Origin: Acanthococcus lagerstroemiae
Lineage: Eukaryota; Arthropoda; Insecta; Hemiptera; Eriococcidae
DNA length: 64,000 nucleotides
Reading direction: 5' to 3'
NCBI GenBank assembly: GCA_031841125.1
Contig: CM063106.1
Span: 34,220,001-34,284,000 of the forward strand
The notes under the pieces were generated by a model that made no database searches, was not told where the DNA came from, and saw nothing but the letters and a program-made list of their open reading frames with translations. The number at the start of each line of letters is the position of its first letter. Positions within the stretch are counted from its first letter, which is position 1. This document shows, in pieces, positions 10,860-22,485 of this stretch. The position numbers and the translations under genes are program-made.

Positions 10860-13157
10860 TCTCTGTAGGATTTACATCAGAGACGAGGCTGGATTTGGGA
10901 GTTAGAAGTCCGGAGTCCGGGATCAGTGGGAGTCGCAGTTTTCTCAGAAGAGGCTTGAAGAATTCGAAACAAATATGAAAGTGTCTAGAAAGAGTCTTGG
11001 GAAGTTGTAGCGAGTTTTAAGCAAATTTAGAGTAGTCTTACACAATTTTAAACTAGTCTTCACAAGTTTTAAACGATTCGTGAACAGCCGCAAACAGTCC
11101 TAAGAAGCCTCGACAACCCGTGATCAAGCTTTGAAGAGTTACACTCAAATCTCGAAGGTTCCTACGAGTAGTTAATTCAAAAGAGTCGTGGGTTCGTACA
11201 TGAGTCTTGAACAGTCTTACCATACATTGAAAGTGCATTAAAGAGCGTTTACTTGTCTGAAATAAATATACAGGAATATTTGTGATTCTTGATACAGTTC
11301 TGAGGAGTAGTTAGTAATTAAGTCTAAAAAAGTCGCAAAAAGTTTTTTAACCGAATCTTGAACAGTCACTAGTCTTGTAGAGTCTTGAACAATTTTGGGA
11401 AAGTTAGTTCTGTGGAGTTTTGAAATCGTTACGAGTCCGAATAAGCTTCAAGAGTTCTAAGAAAATTTGATCATGTCTGGAACAGGCGTTGAAAGTCGTG
11501 TTTCTTGTGAACAATTTTAGCAACTTTCGAAGAATTTCGAAAAAGCCTTGAATGTCTTAAATAAGTCTGAATGAGTCTTACAGAATTTTGCATTAACACT
11601 GAAGATGAAGAGTCTGAAGTAGTCTCAAGGATTGCTTCTCCTCTTTTCGAGGAAAGAATTGAATGGTGTTGTGATGAATGTGAAGAATTTTTTCGAAAAT
11701 TGTCACCTAGTCGATAATCCAGTGAGCTGAAAAAACTTTACAGCACAACCTCGCAGGTGTTTCGTTTTTAGCGTCTGTAAGAAAAAAATAGCAGCACTAA
11801 TTGTTCAAAATTCTAAATATTTCTCAATTATGTAATCAATTACCGACACGTGGGGAAAAACTGTATAAGTACTCGGGAAGAGAGGGGAGCTCTTTGACAA
11901 TTAAATTTTTTCCTGCTGCTGATGAAAAATATCCATTTTAACCCTCTCTCCTTCCTGAAATTTTTCCTTTGAAAATTTAGTTTGTCCTGTCTGAAATTTT
12001 CACTTAGGCGCTGGTGATGCCCGACTTCGAAAGACCATATTAGTAGACGAGTCATTTTAAATAGTCGATAAATGACAAAAACCCTGTGTCCTTCGAGGCT
12101 CAGTTGGAGGGTTCCCTTATGACCGCCTGACCACCTGTCCTAGAGTTTCATTTCTCTTCAAATTCACATGATATCTACGAGTATATTTTATTGACGTATA
12201 TTTCAAGACGAATTGCTGAAATTCTGGAGCGTAAGCTCCCACAAAAATGTTACTTCATCTTCTTCCTTATCAAGTTACTAAAGCTCTGTTTCAAATTGGT
12301 TAGAGAGTTGAGGTAAAAATGACTGGAGGCGAGTGGATGAATCTCTGCCTTTTGTCACTAGCTGTCATAACTATAACCCGGAACAGTTCAAACTACAAAA
12401 CTTGTTTTTGAAATTCAATGTGGATTTCGCATTTCCGATGAAAGTTGATGCCATTTAAAAAATTCAAGGACCAGTTCCTGACAATTTTGATTGATAGACA
12501 TGAGGCAAGTATACGCTGAGTCATCAATATTCGATACGAACTGAACATGATGATATTTTGGAATTTAGCGTTAGTAAATCTTTGCCATAGTTTTACAAAT
12601 TATTTTATTTGTAGACGCAAAAAAGAGCATCCTTCACAAATATAATAGTCTTCTCGGAACTGAATGTCAATCCTATCGCCATGTGACGGATGTTCAAAAA
12701 TTATCGGATGACTAATACTTATTGACGCTTTATCCTGTTTGTATTCCAACGAGTATCTAACGTTTCAAGGATCAGGCCAGAACACTGGGGACGGTAATGT
12801 CAAATTGACCTCGTTCATTAGAATGTTCTCAGAAAACCTGAAAGGGCTGTAAAGTATCAGAAAAATTCTTTCGCTTATACAATTTTCTAATTTTTGGAGT
12901 GGCTTTCAGTGGATTGGAGGCTAAACCTCCCTATTTGCACCTGCGAATGTCCCATTTTTTTTTATATGTGAACGAAACATCTCCTGACATTGCAGAATAT
13001 TTCTAGATTTTTTTCAGCAGTACTCCTACACATTGATGGAAAAAAATCATCCGGAAAACTAATCTAAATTTGCATTTTTGGAAGAGTTTTGAATTTATGG
13101 TGTCAAGATGGGAAATACACATTTTCAATAGTTCCACTCAAAGTGTGTGTTTATAAT
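10860..13157. other. Non-coding stretch
   Basis: The first part (10920-11640) is the longest degenerate GAGTCTT-type array. From 11640 to 13157 I see only AT-rich sequence without features I can support. Confidence 0.5.
10920..11640. repeat. Degenerate GAGTCTT-type short-unit array, longest block
   Basis: About 700 bases in which AGAGTCTTG, AAGTCTTGAACAGTCTTAC, TAGTCTTGTAGAGTCTTGAAC and similar words recur every 10-25 bases. Divergence is high and the period irregular, so it reads as an ancient satellite rather than a recent tandem array. Confidence 0.65.
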
Positions 13158-13165
13158 GACAAACT

Positions 13166-13504
13166 CAGGGACGTATCGATAGGAGGGAGGGGGCAACTTA
13201 CTCCCAGAAAATTTACCATTTCTGTAATAAGTTGGGAAAACTAGACAGTCATATTTTTATATTTTTAACAGGGACGAAAATGGGAACAGGGGCAGCTCGC
13301 TCCCCCCCCCCCTCAGCCTCCACACTGGAGTTGGGAAATCTTAGTAAATGGATCAAAAGTTTAAAAAATTCACTAGTGAAAGGTTTTTTTAGCCAATATA
13401 AAAGAATTTTGATTCTTGGGAATTTTGAGTTGAGTCAGTTGGGACTTCAACTATTTTTATCTCCCCTTCCCCTCCCCTCCTGAAGACTCTTCGCTATGTC
13501 CCTG
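13166..13504. mobile_element. hAT-like MITE, 339 bp, perfect 8-bp target duplication
   Basis: Termini CAGGGACGTAT and, inverted, CAGGGACATAG. It is flanked on both sides by gacaaact (13158-13165 and 13505-13512), an exact 8-bp duplication. A second, internal left end begins at 13269 (CAGGGACGAAAATGGG) and from there it is homologous to the MITE at 3678-3890, so the element looks partly duplicated. Poly-C near 13303. Confidence 0.88.
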
Positions 13505-13512
13505 GACAAACT

Positions 13513-14183
13513 AAACCTCAATTTATTTTTAAATACTCATTATTTCGAAACTTGTTTTTCATTCCCCTTCCCCGATCGTTTCCTCATAAATGGCTTGAAA
13601 AGACACAAAAATGCCTTGAAGTATATTATAGGAAAACATTTCGGGATCAGATTCGAATAATTGTGAGGAAAACTAATCTAGATACACTCAATTTGTTTCT
13701 GGTTTCGCAGTATGTATTTGGATTTGGGTGTTTCGTAGCGTTTTACGGATTACGCCAGGCAGGAGCGGATGCGCCGGACGGGCAGTAGGGGCACCTCCTC
13801 CTCCCTGAGAGAAACAATGAAGATGTTGCAAAAAATATGGCCACCGAAAGAATCTTATTAGATCAGAACAACAGATATCATTTTAGTAATTACGTAATTA
13901 GCCTTAGGATGTTCTGATCAAATCTCAAATAAAGTCTGAAAAAGTCATAGTGAGTATTCAGTTAGCTTTGAACAAGTTAGCTAGTCTTCAAATAAGTACA
14001 CATACTTTCTAAATCTTAGATGGGTCTCTATCTTGGAGAGTCTTGCATAAGCATTAATAAAGAGTCTCAATAGTCTCGAGGAGTCATAAATAAATACAGA
14101 GAAACGTTCTAAAATCTTTCGAACTAGTCTACGTGAGTCTTAGAATCTTAAACGAACCTGAAAGAGTCTTACAAAAGTATCTT
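13513..14183. other. Non-coding stretch with degenerate repeats
   Basis: No gene recognised. From 13925 to 14175 the GAGTCTT-type short repeats recur (AAAGTCTGAAAAAGTC, GAGTCTTGCATAAG, AGTCTCGAGGAGTC, GTGAGTCTTAG). Confidence 0.5.
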
Positions 14184-14189
14184 CTGCTC

Positions 14190-14940
14190 CGGGCGCCGGT
14201 ATCTGATGCCGGATGTTCGCGGTCGCGGTTTCTGATGTGCGACTCTCCTGGTCAAGTTAGTCGGGATAGTCTGCCGTTGCTTTCCCCGCAGTTTTGTTGC
14301 GTTCGAGTTTTCCTTCTCTGTGCCGGAGTTACCAGATAGGGCGATAAGTCTCCAATTAGGCGACTTGGGGCCCCCCGTTTGCGACAAAAAATCTACTCAG
14401 GCGACTAGTCACCAATTGGGCGACTTTTTTCGTGGCGCACATACACATATTTTTTCCAAAAATATTCGTTTTTTCTACTCGAACTTCATTTTTGAAATGT
14501 ATGACAGTGTTACTAATTTTTGTTGTAAATAAAAACGTGACATCGAGCATGCTTTATGGTAACACTTTCAGCTGTATGCTGTATATTGACATGTGACAGC
14601 ACTGATTTCCCATGCTACGAGACAACGTTGATAATTTAAATTACATATAAGCTGCGAGGGAAAATTTTGGGCAACACTGGGTGCCGAAAATAGCGACTTC
14701 ACTTCATCAGCATCTAGTCACCCTGCTCTGTGCCGAAGAGTGGACAGCCGCAGTTCGCTTACTAACCACGTGCTTCACGATGTTTAGTAAACTGTCCACG
14801 ACGTGCACACGCACAGTACCAATCTTTCTGAGCTGGTGGTAACATGCCCTGCGATTATAATGCCTTGTTCGTGTAAACTATGGCATGGGTTACCAGACGC
14901 GCTATGTTTTCACCTCAATTGATACTGTGTCTACCGGGCC
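14190..14940. repeat. Dispersed repeat family R, copy 2, split by a hAT-like MITE
   Basis: Collinear with copy 1 at 7655-8140 on both sides of the insertion at 14324-14725. It keeps the TAA where copy 1 carries the Harbinger-like MITE. Two mutual empty sites make this pair useful for dating. Confidence 0.78.
14324..14725. mobile_element. hAT-like MITE, 402 bp, perfect 8-bp target duplication
   Basis: Ends CGGAGTTACCAGATAG and, inverted, CAGGGTGACTAGATGC. It is bounded on both sides by ctctgtgc (14316-14323 and 14726-14733). Family R copy 1 shows the uninterrupted site near 7760 (TTCTCTGTGCTGGAGAG). Near the left end GGCGACT..TCACCAATT..GGCGACT is repeated. Confidence 0.85.
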
Positions 14941-14959
14941 AATAAGTTCAATAATTTTA

Positions 14960-16121
14960 ATAAATCTTATTGATAAATGAGGAATTTTGCATTATTTAAG
15001 AAAGGGTCAATTATTGGAATCGGAAATCTCAACCTCTCTTTTTTGGACTTCTTTTCTGTACCCCTAAGGTACTCAGGCATAGTCTGCGTGGTCCCTTTTT
15101 TTTGTGGTCATGTTAAAACATAAAAAGCCTGAAAAGAGTCTAATAAAGTCCAATATTTTTCATTTTCAAATTTGTTAAGACACCCTGTGTATAGAAAAAG
15201 AATATTGAATCGTTCGAATAAGTCTGTATAAATGTTTGAATTTTATTGGAGTAAGAGTCCGACGTAGCGAATGGGGGAGGGGGTGTTCTTTGAACTGATA
15301 GATTACCCCATCTGTAAATTTTATTTTTCGAATTTGACCGCAAATGTTAAAGTAAACCTTATTCTTCTTTTCCCTCGTTTACTGTAACTGAAAGTTAACA
15401 TCGTTTACTTGTCCTAAGTTGCCTCTCTTCTTGGATTTCAGAGTTTACACTCCAACGTGCTTCTCTACTTGAACCCTAAACTACCTCCTAGACTCGAGTT
15501 GTCCTCTAGAAAAAGGTCATACTAGCGAGACTCGTAAGGAATCAATTAAGCATTGTAGTGTTTATCAAAGTCTTGATCAAGTCTTAGAAGAGCTTAATCG
15601 AGTAGACAGTGTCATAAAAATCATAGGTGAGTTTCGAAAAGTCTTATAGCGATTTTCATAAAAGTTTCGAAAAGCCTAAAAGAGTCTTGTGCAAATCTGG
15701 GAGAGTCTTAACGATTCCCAAATAAGCAGAAAGTGTTAGCTAATTTTGAAGGCTGCAGGACTGCAATCCGCTGCTCCAATGGAGAAAAAAGCCATGTGAA
15801 ATGTATTGAACGTTGAAAATGTTTCCAGAATTGTTGGCACGCCTCAATTCAGTGAGTGGAAAAAAAAAACTCACTTGAGAAGATATTTTTAGCGTAAAAA
15901 AATAGTCAAGACCAATCGTTTGAAGATTCACGATATTTCGCTTATTTACTGAAAAAATAATCATTTTGTGGGTTAAAATGATTCCAATTCGGGGAGGGTT
16001 GAAGGCATACAATTACAAAATCCCTATTCATTCCAGAGTGTGACTCCCAGAATTGCTTCCTGAGTTCGCCACTTTTCCCAGGGTAAAAAATTGTATTTTG
16101 CGACTAAATTTGGGAATGTAA
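14960..16121. other. Non-coding stretch with degenerate repeats
   Basis: GAGTCTT-type short repeats occupy about 15120-15730 (AGTCTTGATCAAGTCTTAGAAGAGC, AAAGAGTCTTGTGC, GAGAGTCTTAACG). The rest is plain AT-rich sequence. Confidence 0.5.
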
Positions 16122-16640
16122 AGGGGCATCCATTAATTACGTGAGACATTTATTAACGATTTCCTGACCCCCTCCCCCTGGTGAGATGTCGTGAGGTTTG
16201 GCCCGGCCCCCTCCTCCGACCCCATATCTCATGTGAGATTTTTCAAAATTTGTAATTTCAATTTAAATGTGTTGGAGTTATTTAAATAACACAATTTGCA
16301 TTATTATTTTTATTTAAGACTAGTGAAAACTAGTACTTAAGATTGTTTGGATCGTAGTCTAAGGTCACAGTGATAAAATTTAATAATAAAATTCTTAATG
16401 GGAACTACTAAAATTAATAAAAGAATATTTATTCTAATTCAGTCCATGGAGACTCAAGCACGGTCTCAAGAGTGACTATTGGAACCAACATATCCATGTG
16501 ATTTTCACTAAAATCATCAGCTCCTTCAGCGAAAAAATTACGTGATATTTGTCGAGACCCCCTCTCCCCCGCGTGAGATTGGGTGAGATTCAGCTCGACT
16601 CCCTCCCCCTGAACACCTCGCGTAATTAATGGACGCCCCT
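16122..16640. mobile_element. MITE, 519 bp, with ~20-bp inverted ends
   Basis: The left end AGGGGCATCCATTAATTACG is matched at the right by AGGGGCGTCCATTAATTACG on the opposite strand (one difference in 20). GTGAGA motifs and C-rich blocks lie just inside both ends. The target duplication is not clear (AA or short). No coding capacity. Confidence 0.82.
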
Positions 16641-16671
16641 AAAAAATAATAATAATAATAATAATAATAAT

Positions 16672-17252
16672 TAGAGCTCGGATTTTTATGACTTGTCATG
16701 TTTTTCTACATTGGAGAAGATCGCGCATATCGTGTAGATCTTTGCGAATCATAACATTCTGAGTAAAATGAGCCCAATTTGATAGGGCATATTTTGCATA
16801 TTTTGGGTATAAATGCATGTTTTTGCATATTTTAGACGTTTTAAGCGCATATTCGTCATATTTTGACTCCTTTTTTTTTTTCATTTTTCAGTTATATTTT
16901 GGAAATTTTGGCCAATTTTTTTTCAAATCATTTCTTTGCCATCCGGAGATTTTTGGAGCTGAATTTTGATGTACCTGAAAGTCATCTGATGATGAAATTG
17001 TTCCAGCGGAATTAATTTAAATAAAATCGAAAACATTTAACCTCTCTCTTTTCATTTGTTTAATTTTCTGCACACTTCTATTTTAAAAAATATCTTCAAA
17101 TTAAAAAATCCTTTCAAAAGATACCTAAATCGATGTTGCATAAAAATGCATTTTTGCTAGATAAGTGCATATTTTGTCATATTTTGACAAAAATAAATGC
17201 ATATTTTATGCGCATAGAACAATTTTTTAAGCGCATGAAAATCCGAGTTCTA
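16672..17252. mobile_element. GCATAT-rich MITE, copy 2, hAT-like
   Basis: TIRs TAGAGCTCGGATTTTTATG and, inverted, TAGAACTCGGATTTTCATG. Flanks ataataat (16664-16671) and ataataag (17253-17260) suggest an 8-bp target duplication into an AAT repeat. The sequence is nearly identical to 49842-50418 for long stretches. A minus strand 62-codon frame recurs in the other copy, but only as part of the repeat. Confidence 0.85.
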
Positions 17253-17334
17253 ATAATAAGCCTTTAATTTTCATTTTTAATGCACGTACTTTTTTTTTTT
17301 TTTTTTTCATTCTTATGGGCTGTTGAGCCCCTAT

Positions 17335-18770
17335 CGCACCATGCCCCTGCCTGCGGGCAACGGCTTTCCGAAGCCTGTCCCATTTGACTTTTGAGTATAT
17401 GCCTCAAGCTTCAGTATTTGTTCCATCCAATTGTAATCCTTCTATTGATCTCGTTCTCGGATCTACCTATCAAACTAATTGTTTATCCTAGATAGACTGC
17501 TTCATTTACTTTTTTGATAGTTTTTTCCCCCTAGTTCTAGACTTTCCACGGAAGGGTTGTCGGAGATTAAATTTGTTTTATCAGTATTGATTTCGAGACC
17601 TGCTGGTTTACTTTTTTCTGAAAGATCAGTCGCCATTTCTTTCATTTCGTGGGGGTCGTTCGAGATTAAAATAATCTGAGGTTATTTAGGTGTTCACCCT
17701 GTATGTTTATTCCTTTTCCTTCCCAGTTTAGTGATTTGAAGATCTCTTCTAGGACGCAATTCAAGAGGACGGACGAGAGGGGATCCTTTTGTTTTACTCC
17801 CTTTGCTATAGGGCTGGGAATGTAATCGATTAAAATCGATTACAAGCCACCTTATCGATTATCGATTTCGAGTTGCCGTTAACAATTAAAATCGATTTTT
17901 TCCATTTTGCACCATTTTTTTTTCGAGTTTTTGCTTTAGGCTTCACGTACACGACACGTTCTACTTAGTTCTACCGGTCTACGTTCTAGTAACTACTAAC
18001 TAGTATCTCTATTAGGGCTGGGAATGTAATCGATCAAAATCGATTTTAATCGATTTCAAGGCTCGAAAAATCGATCTTAACTGATTTCAAAAATTATCGA
18101 TTTTTCCCACCTCTATTTTTCCATATTAACGTAGGGTCCCGTTACGTCCGTAATCACCTTTGCTTTCAGTTCTGAGTACATGTCTGGATATTATGTTCAC
18201 CAGGTTGTTCGGAATGCCTTGGATTTTTCCAGATAACAGATATTGGTGGTTTACTGAGTCGAAGGCTTTTGTATAGTCAATTAAGAGCAGGTTCAAGTCA
18301 AGCTGGTATTCGTTACATTTTTCAATTATTCGTAGTTGGTTTGTAACTTGTAGGTGGTCTATTGTTGAGTAATGTTTTCGAAAACCGGCCTGCTCTCTTG
18401 GTTGTTGAGAAATTAACTGGTTTCTGAGTCTTTGTTTATGGCTTTAAAGAAAATTGTTGCTATTGTTGGGCTCAGGCTTATGGGTCTATAATTTGTTATT
18501 TTGTGTCTGTTACTCGTTTTGAAAATGAGAATAATATCTGAGTGTTTCCAGTCTGCGGGGATTTTTTGGTTTTTCAATATATTTTTAAACATTTAGGTGA
18601 GTTGTCGTGCTAGTTTGTTTTCTCCCTATTCAATGTATTCGTTGGCTGTCTGATCGTGGCCTGGGGCCTTTTTGCTTTTCAAGTTCTTTATGACATGGTT
18701 GATCTCTGATTCAAGAAATGCAGGTTCCGTTTCTCGTTGTTCGTTATTATTAGATAATATTTTGCGATGA
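17335..18770 (-). mobile_element. RTE-like non-LTR retrotransposon remnant
   Basis: On the minus strand, 18470-18115 reads through degenerate reverse transcriptase with an AGFRKHYSTIDHLQ segment, then a palm-like LLIDYTKAFDSVNHQYLL. After the nested MITE, 17812-17500 continues with KGVKQKDPLSSVLLNCVLEE (the usual RQGDPLS motif), a GINIQGEHLNNLRF segment where the YADD box should follow, and then SEKSKPAGLEINTDKT. Many stops and frameshifts; no intact ORF. Endonuclease not identified in this copy. Confidence 0.75.
17813..18112. mobile_element. MITE nested between RT motifs
   Basis: Begins (TA)GGGCTGGGAATGTAATCGAT and ends with the inverse TTTTTCCCACCTC(TA). The interior carries repeated AATCGATT words and a second GGGCTGGGAATGTAATCGAT at 18014. 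The RT sequence on either side is contiguous, between the GPYVN and KGVKQKDPLS parts. Exact target duplication uncertain. Confidence 0.7.
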
Positions 18771-18959
18771 GATTTGGGAATGTAAAGAATTCAGATTCGG
18801 AATTGGCATGGAATGTATCAATCAAGAAAGTTGGATGCTTACTAAGTTTTCTGATGCCTAAATTTCGAAAAATTCTCCAAAATTTAATTTTCTAATCTAG
18901 GCACTAGGACTTCAATTTTTGAGAGAAGGGGGTGCTGTTTTTGTCAACCTGTCCTTCTT

Positions 18960-19170
18960 CAGACGCTGTATCCGATACCGAACGTTTGCGGTCCCGGTTT
19001 TCGACACGCGACTCCTAGGCAGGTTAGTCGGGGTGGTTTGCTGTTGCTTTCCCCACAGTTTTGTTAGAATTTTCCTTCACTGCACCGCAGAGTATGCAAT
19101 CGCAGTTCACTTACTAGCCACAGTAACCTGTCCACGACGTACACACACAGTACCAATCTTTCTAATCCGT
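18960..19170. repeat. Dispersed repeat family R, copy 3, truncated
   Basis: Contains GTTAGTCGGGGTGGTTTGC, GTTGCTTTCCCC, CGCAGTTCACTTACTAGCC, CTGTCCACGACGT and AGTACCAATCTTTCT in the same order as copies 1 and 2. It ends abruptly near 19170. Confidence 0.72.
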
Positions 19171-19380
19171 AGAAAATTCTAATATCTTTAGGAGCAAAAA
19201 AATAAAGAAAGGGTCCATTCCTCGTCAGCTGTTTCAGCTGGTCACTCTGTTTTCCTACTCGATCGACTTTTGCATGGAAATTCAGGCAGGAGATCTCCCG
19301 CCCCTCTTTTCTAAATCTACTCTCAACCCGAGCCCTAGAATCCGCCCTTTCGAGCATTGCCTCAGAGACGACAAGGAGGC

Positions 19381-19520
19381 TATTAGGGCTGTCTTAGCCC
19401 TCTTCTATGCTTGCCGAAAAACCGGCCTAGGTCGAAATCTAGCGAGTTGCTATGTGGGCTCGAACCCGGGACCTCCGGATTCCGAGACCAGCGCGCTATC
19501 CACTCGGCCACCCAGACCTC
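19381..19520 (-). repeat. tRNA-derived SINE, copy on minus strand
   Basis: On the minus strand: TGGCCGAGTGGATAGCGCG (A box), TCTCGGAATCCGGAGGTCCC, GGGTTCGAGCCCA (B box), then a tail with GATTTCGACCTAGGCCGGTTTTTCGG and AGCCCTAA. The same order, tail included, occurs on the + strand at 30332-30470, so this is a SINE family with a conserved body rather than a lone tRNA. The 130-codon frame across it is not coding. Confidence 0.82.
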
Positions 19521-19529
19521 CTCTCCCGC

Positions 19530-20620
19530 CCCTTGATATGTTTCTAAATTTATCTAGTCACGATAGAGTTTCTTTTAAAATGTCTAATCATCGAGTTATT
19601 ACTAATTGCCATGCCGTAGCTCCCATGAATGCAGCCATGGTGAAATGTCACCTATGTGATATGTAGCCAAAGAAACTAGTGCTTCGGCTTAATAGTTAAA
19701 AGAAAAAGGCCGTGACATTTCACACCAGCCAATCTCACTTTCGGTTCGAGTTCGTCGCATTGCCGCTTCCGCAATTCCTCGAATAATGTTACTTTCGTTT
19801 GCATACCATAACCGTGCAATATGTCGATATAGTCTCTGGCATCTCCATCTTCGTCTTTCCGCGGGGCGAGGGGAGTCACTTTTCATCGGCTAATCATGTG
19901 TGGAAGACGGCTGTATTACCAGACGGAAGGTGAAGGCATGCATCAGCGAACGACACCGGTCTGATTTTTCATTCGCGTCAGCGCCATAAATTAGCGTGCT
20001 GTGTAAAATTGTTCTCGCAATATCGAATATGTAACGCGAATTTCGGTTTTTTTAATCTCAGATTACATACCGAATTTCTTCTCAGACGCTTATAATAATT
20101 CCAAACGACCTGTCGAGTCACGAATTATACCGCGCTTAAGGGGAGGGGGGAAACCGGTCCATGGACTACCATAAAAACATTCGTAATAACCGTTGCTCGC
20201 TTTGGTCTCGAATAAGGTTTTGTATTTTCTTATTCAGTCTGCATGCCAGTGAAAGTTTTGAAAAATCGTTTCAATTTGAGCCTCGCAGAAACAATATTTG
20301 ATTGATGAATGACAAGAAAGCGGTCGTGGCGAGAGGGTACATGAAGACTATACCTTAGATTGGAGGAGTAAGAAAAATGTTTTGCTAAACCTCATTGAAA
20401 AATATCAGTATTATCTGCTGAAAGTTGGGGAATATTTAAATACAGTTTGAGATTCTTCTTGGCTGGATAGGTATTTCAATATTTCTGAACTTCGAGATTT
20501 GCACCACAGGCGTATTTTGAACCTGCTGTCGGCCACCCGTGGCTCTCGGTCTTCCTATGGCCTCGGCATTCTCATGGAAGGAAAAAGGAAATCAGGCTTC
20601 TAAAGTCTGAATACTGAAAC
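19530..20620. other. Non-coding stretch
   Basis: No recognisable gene or repeat boundary. Composition is somewhat less AT-rich around 19700-20000. Confidence 0.4.
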
Positions 20621-20623
20621 GAG

Positions 20624-20832
20624 CAGTAGTGGATCAAAGATGGGAGTCATATGGGGCTATGGCATGGTCCTCCTTCATAGAGTTTATTCTTGATAAGATT
20701 GAAAATGCTGCGGAAACTGATGGCTGCAGTGGTGGATTCAAGATTGAGCCCTAGGAGTCACGGCATGGTCCTCCTTCGTAGAGTTTATTCTTAATAAGAT
20801 TGAATTTGCTGCAGAAACTGATGGTTTATTTT
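20624..20832. repeat. Tandem duplication, ~105-bp unit
   Basis: GGCATGGTCCTCCTTC.TAGAGTTTATTCTT.ATAAGATTGAA..TGCTG(C)..GAAACTGATGG occurs twice in direct order, near 20660-20726 and 20762-20827. The sequence before each copy (GTGGATCAAAGAT / GTGGATTCAAGAT) is also similar. Confidence 0.8.
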
Positions 20833-20938
20833 GACCAATGCTAAGCCTTTATGGAAAGAAACCAAAATATTTTCATTCGCTCCGTTCGCCATTATTCGTA
20901 TTTGAAGTGTACGCCTTTCAAGTCTTGGTCCTTCCCTT

Positions 20939-22485
20939 CAGGGGCGCGACCAGAACTTTTTTTTTTTTTTTGGGGGGGGGGGGCTAGAATTTAGATAAAT
21001 CGTTTCCCTCCTTAAATTTAGATGTTCTTGCTTTGTAAACTTGTTGAATATTCTGTACTACATATTAACTAAATATTATTGGTTTTCATTTTTGATGCGA
21101 AAATGATTTTAAAAAACAGTCTCCGTGAGTCGAATATTTTGACTTTGTTATCCTCTTAAAAGAACAGGATTCTGCGCACGTAACAAAACATAAAACTCTG
21201 AAATTTCAAGATTAAATAAAACCTACGGTAGGGTCCATTAGGGGAAGAATAAAAACGGAAGGAAACTACTCGCGTCTACATTGAAAATTTTCGTTCATTC
21301 CTGATAAAAATTGTTGAAATAATCTTGAAATATGTAGTTCGAAATCGAATCCGTAAATAGAGACCAGATCAAATGAGAGTGGTAACCACTCATAACCATA
21401 TAATTTGGCGGGGAGAGAACACTGAAATAATACAAATAAAAATTGGGAGGAAGTTGACTAAAAATAATGGAAAACAATTGGAATCTTACGTAAAGAAAAA
21501 CTGTCTGTATCTGCCCAAAATATTGACCAAAACGACCGAAAACTACTAGGTCGAACCAAAAGTGATCAAAATAACTAGCACCTTGAAAACATGTCGCAGA
21601 CGGATCTGCAACCGCGGGAGAGCACTTTCATCTCTCGATTTTAATATCGATGGGACTATAGTGTGCAGCCGTGTTACTGTCGTTGCTGCGCGACTGCAAT
21701 CTGCAGCCATGTTATTAATAGAAATTTCCATGAAAGTGTCAACTACTGAACTGAATTGTCACCCTGAAGAGCAAATCATACGGACTGGCTTCGTATCGGG
21801 GGGAGCGTTACATTCGGAGAAGGAGATACACGAATTACATGAATTATGTATACATTTTTGCCCTAATTCTTAAGTTCTTAATTCACATTGAAAAAAGAGC
21901 TACGATTTCTTTTTTCCTCCCCCAAATTTTAGAACTATTAGCAGTACTAGGAAGGTTGCACAGATACGGAGAGGGTTTTCGAGCGTGTCGGGGGGAGCGT
22001 AACGGGTTTCGCTCAAGTATACCCGTGGCTGGAATAAAAATAAATATCCATGGAAATGTCAACCACTGAACTGAAATGTCACCATGAAGAGCCTTGATTT
22101 CGATTCTCGCCTCAGAAGTAACGCTCAAAAGGAAACACTTTTTTCGTTTATAAGCCAAAGCTCTTGATCAGCTGTTTTTATTTCGTGATGCTCCAAACTA
22201 ACGCTCAAAAAGTAACGTTTTTTTCGTTTGTATGCCAAAGTAAAGACATGAAAATGTCCAAAAAAAACCTTGAACAGGGGTGAAAGCTCGATTTGGTACT
22301 TACCTAGTTTGGTACCTATCTGTTTTCATGAGCTGTAAATTTGTACGAACCTACGACGCAACGTAACCGCATCAGGCCATCGGCATCAATTTTTTTTCTT
22401 CATTTCAAAAATTGATTCTGAAAAAATTTCCTTCTTTTTTTGGAGGGGGGGGGCTATAGCCTCTAGCCCCCTGGTTACGCCCTTG
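20939..22485. mobile_element. hAT-like element, 1.55 kb, perfect 8-bp target duplication
   Basis: Starts CAGGGGCGCGACCAG and ends with inverse CAAGGGCGTAACCAG. It is flanked on both sides by cttccctt (20931-20938 and 22486-22493). Poly-G blocks lie just inside both ends (near 20975 and 22447). The middle (about 21560-22270) contains sequence shared with other repeats at 7530 and 10700 and internal direct repeats (GTCAAC.ACTGAACTGAA.TGTCACC at 21738 and 22058). So it probably consists of a small MITE carrying later insertions. No transposase recognised. Confidence 0.8.

Noticed and set aside
19274..19666. 130-codon + strand open frame
   Set aside because: It runs through a tRNA-derived SINE on the opposite strand and repeat sequence; not a gene.
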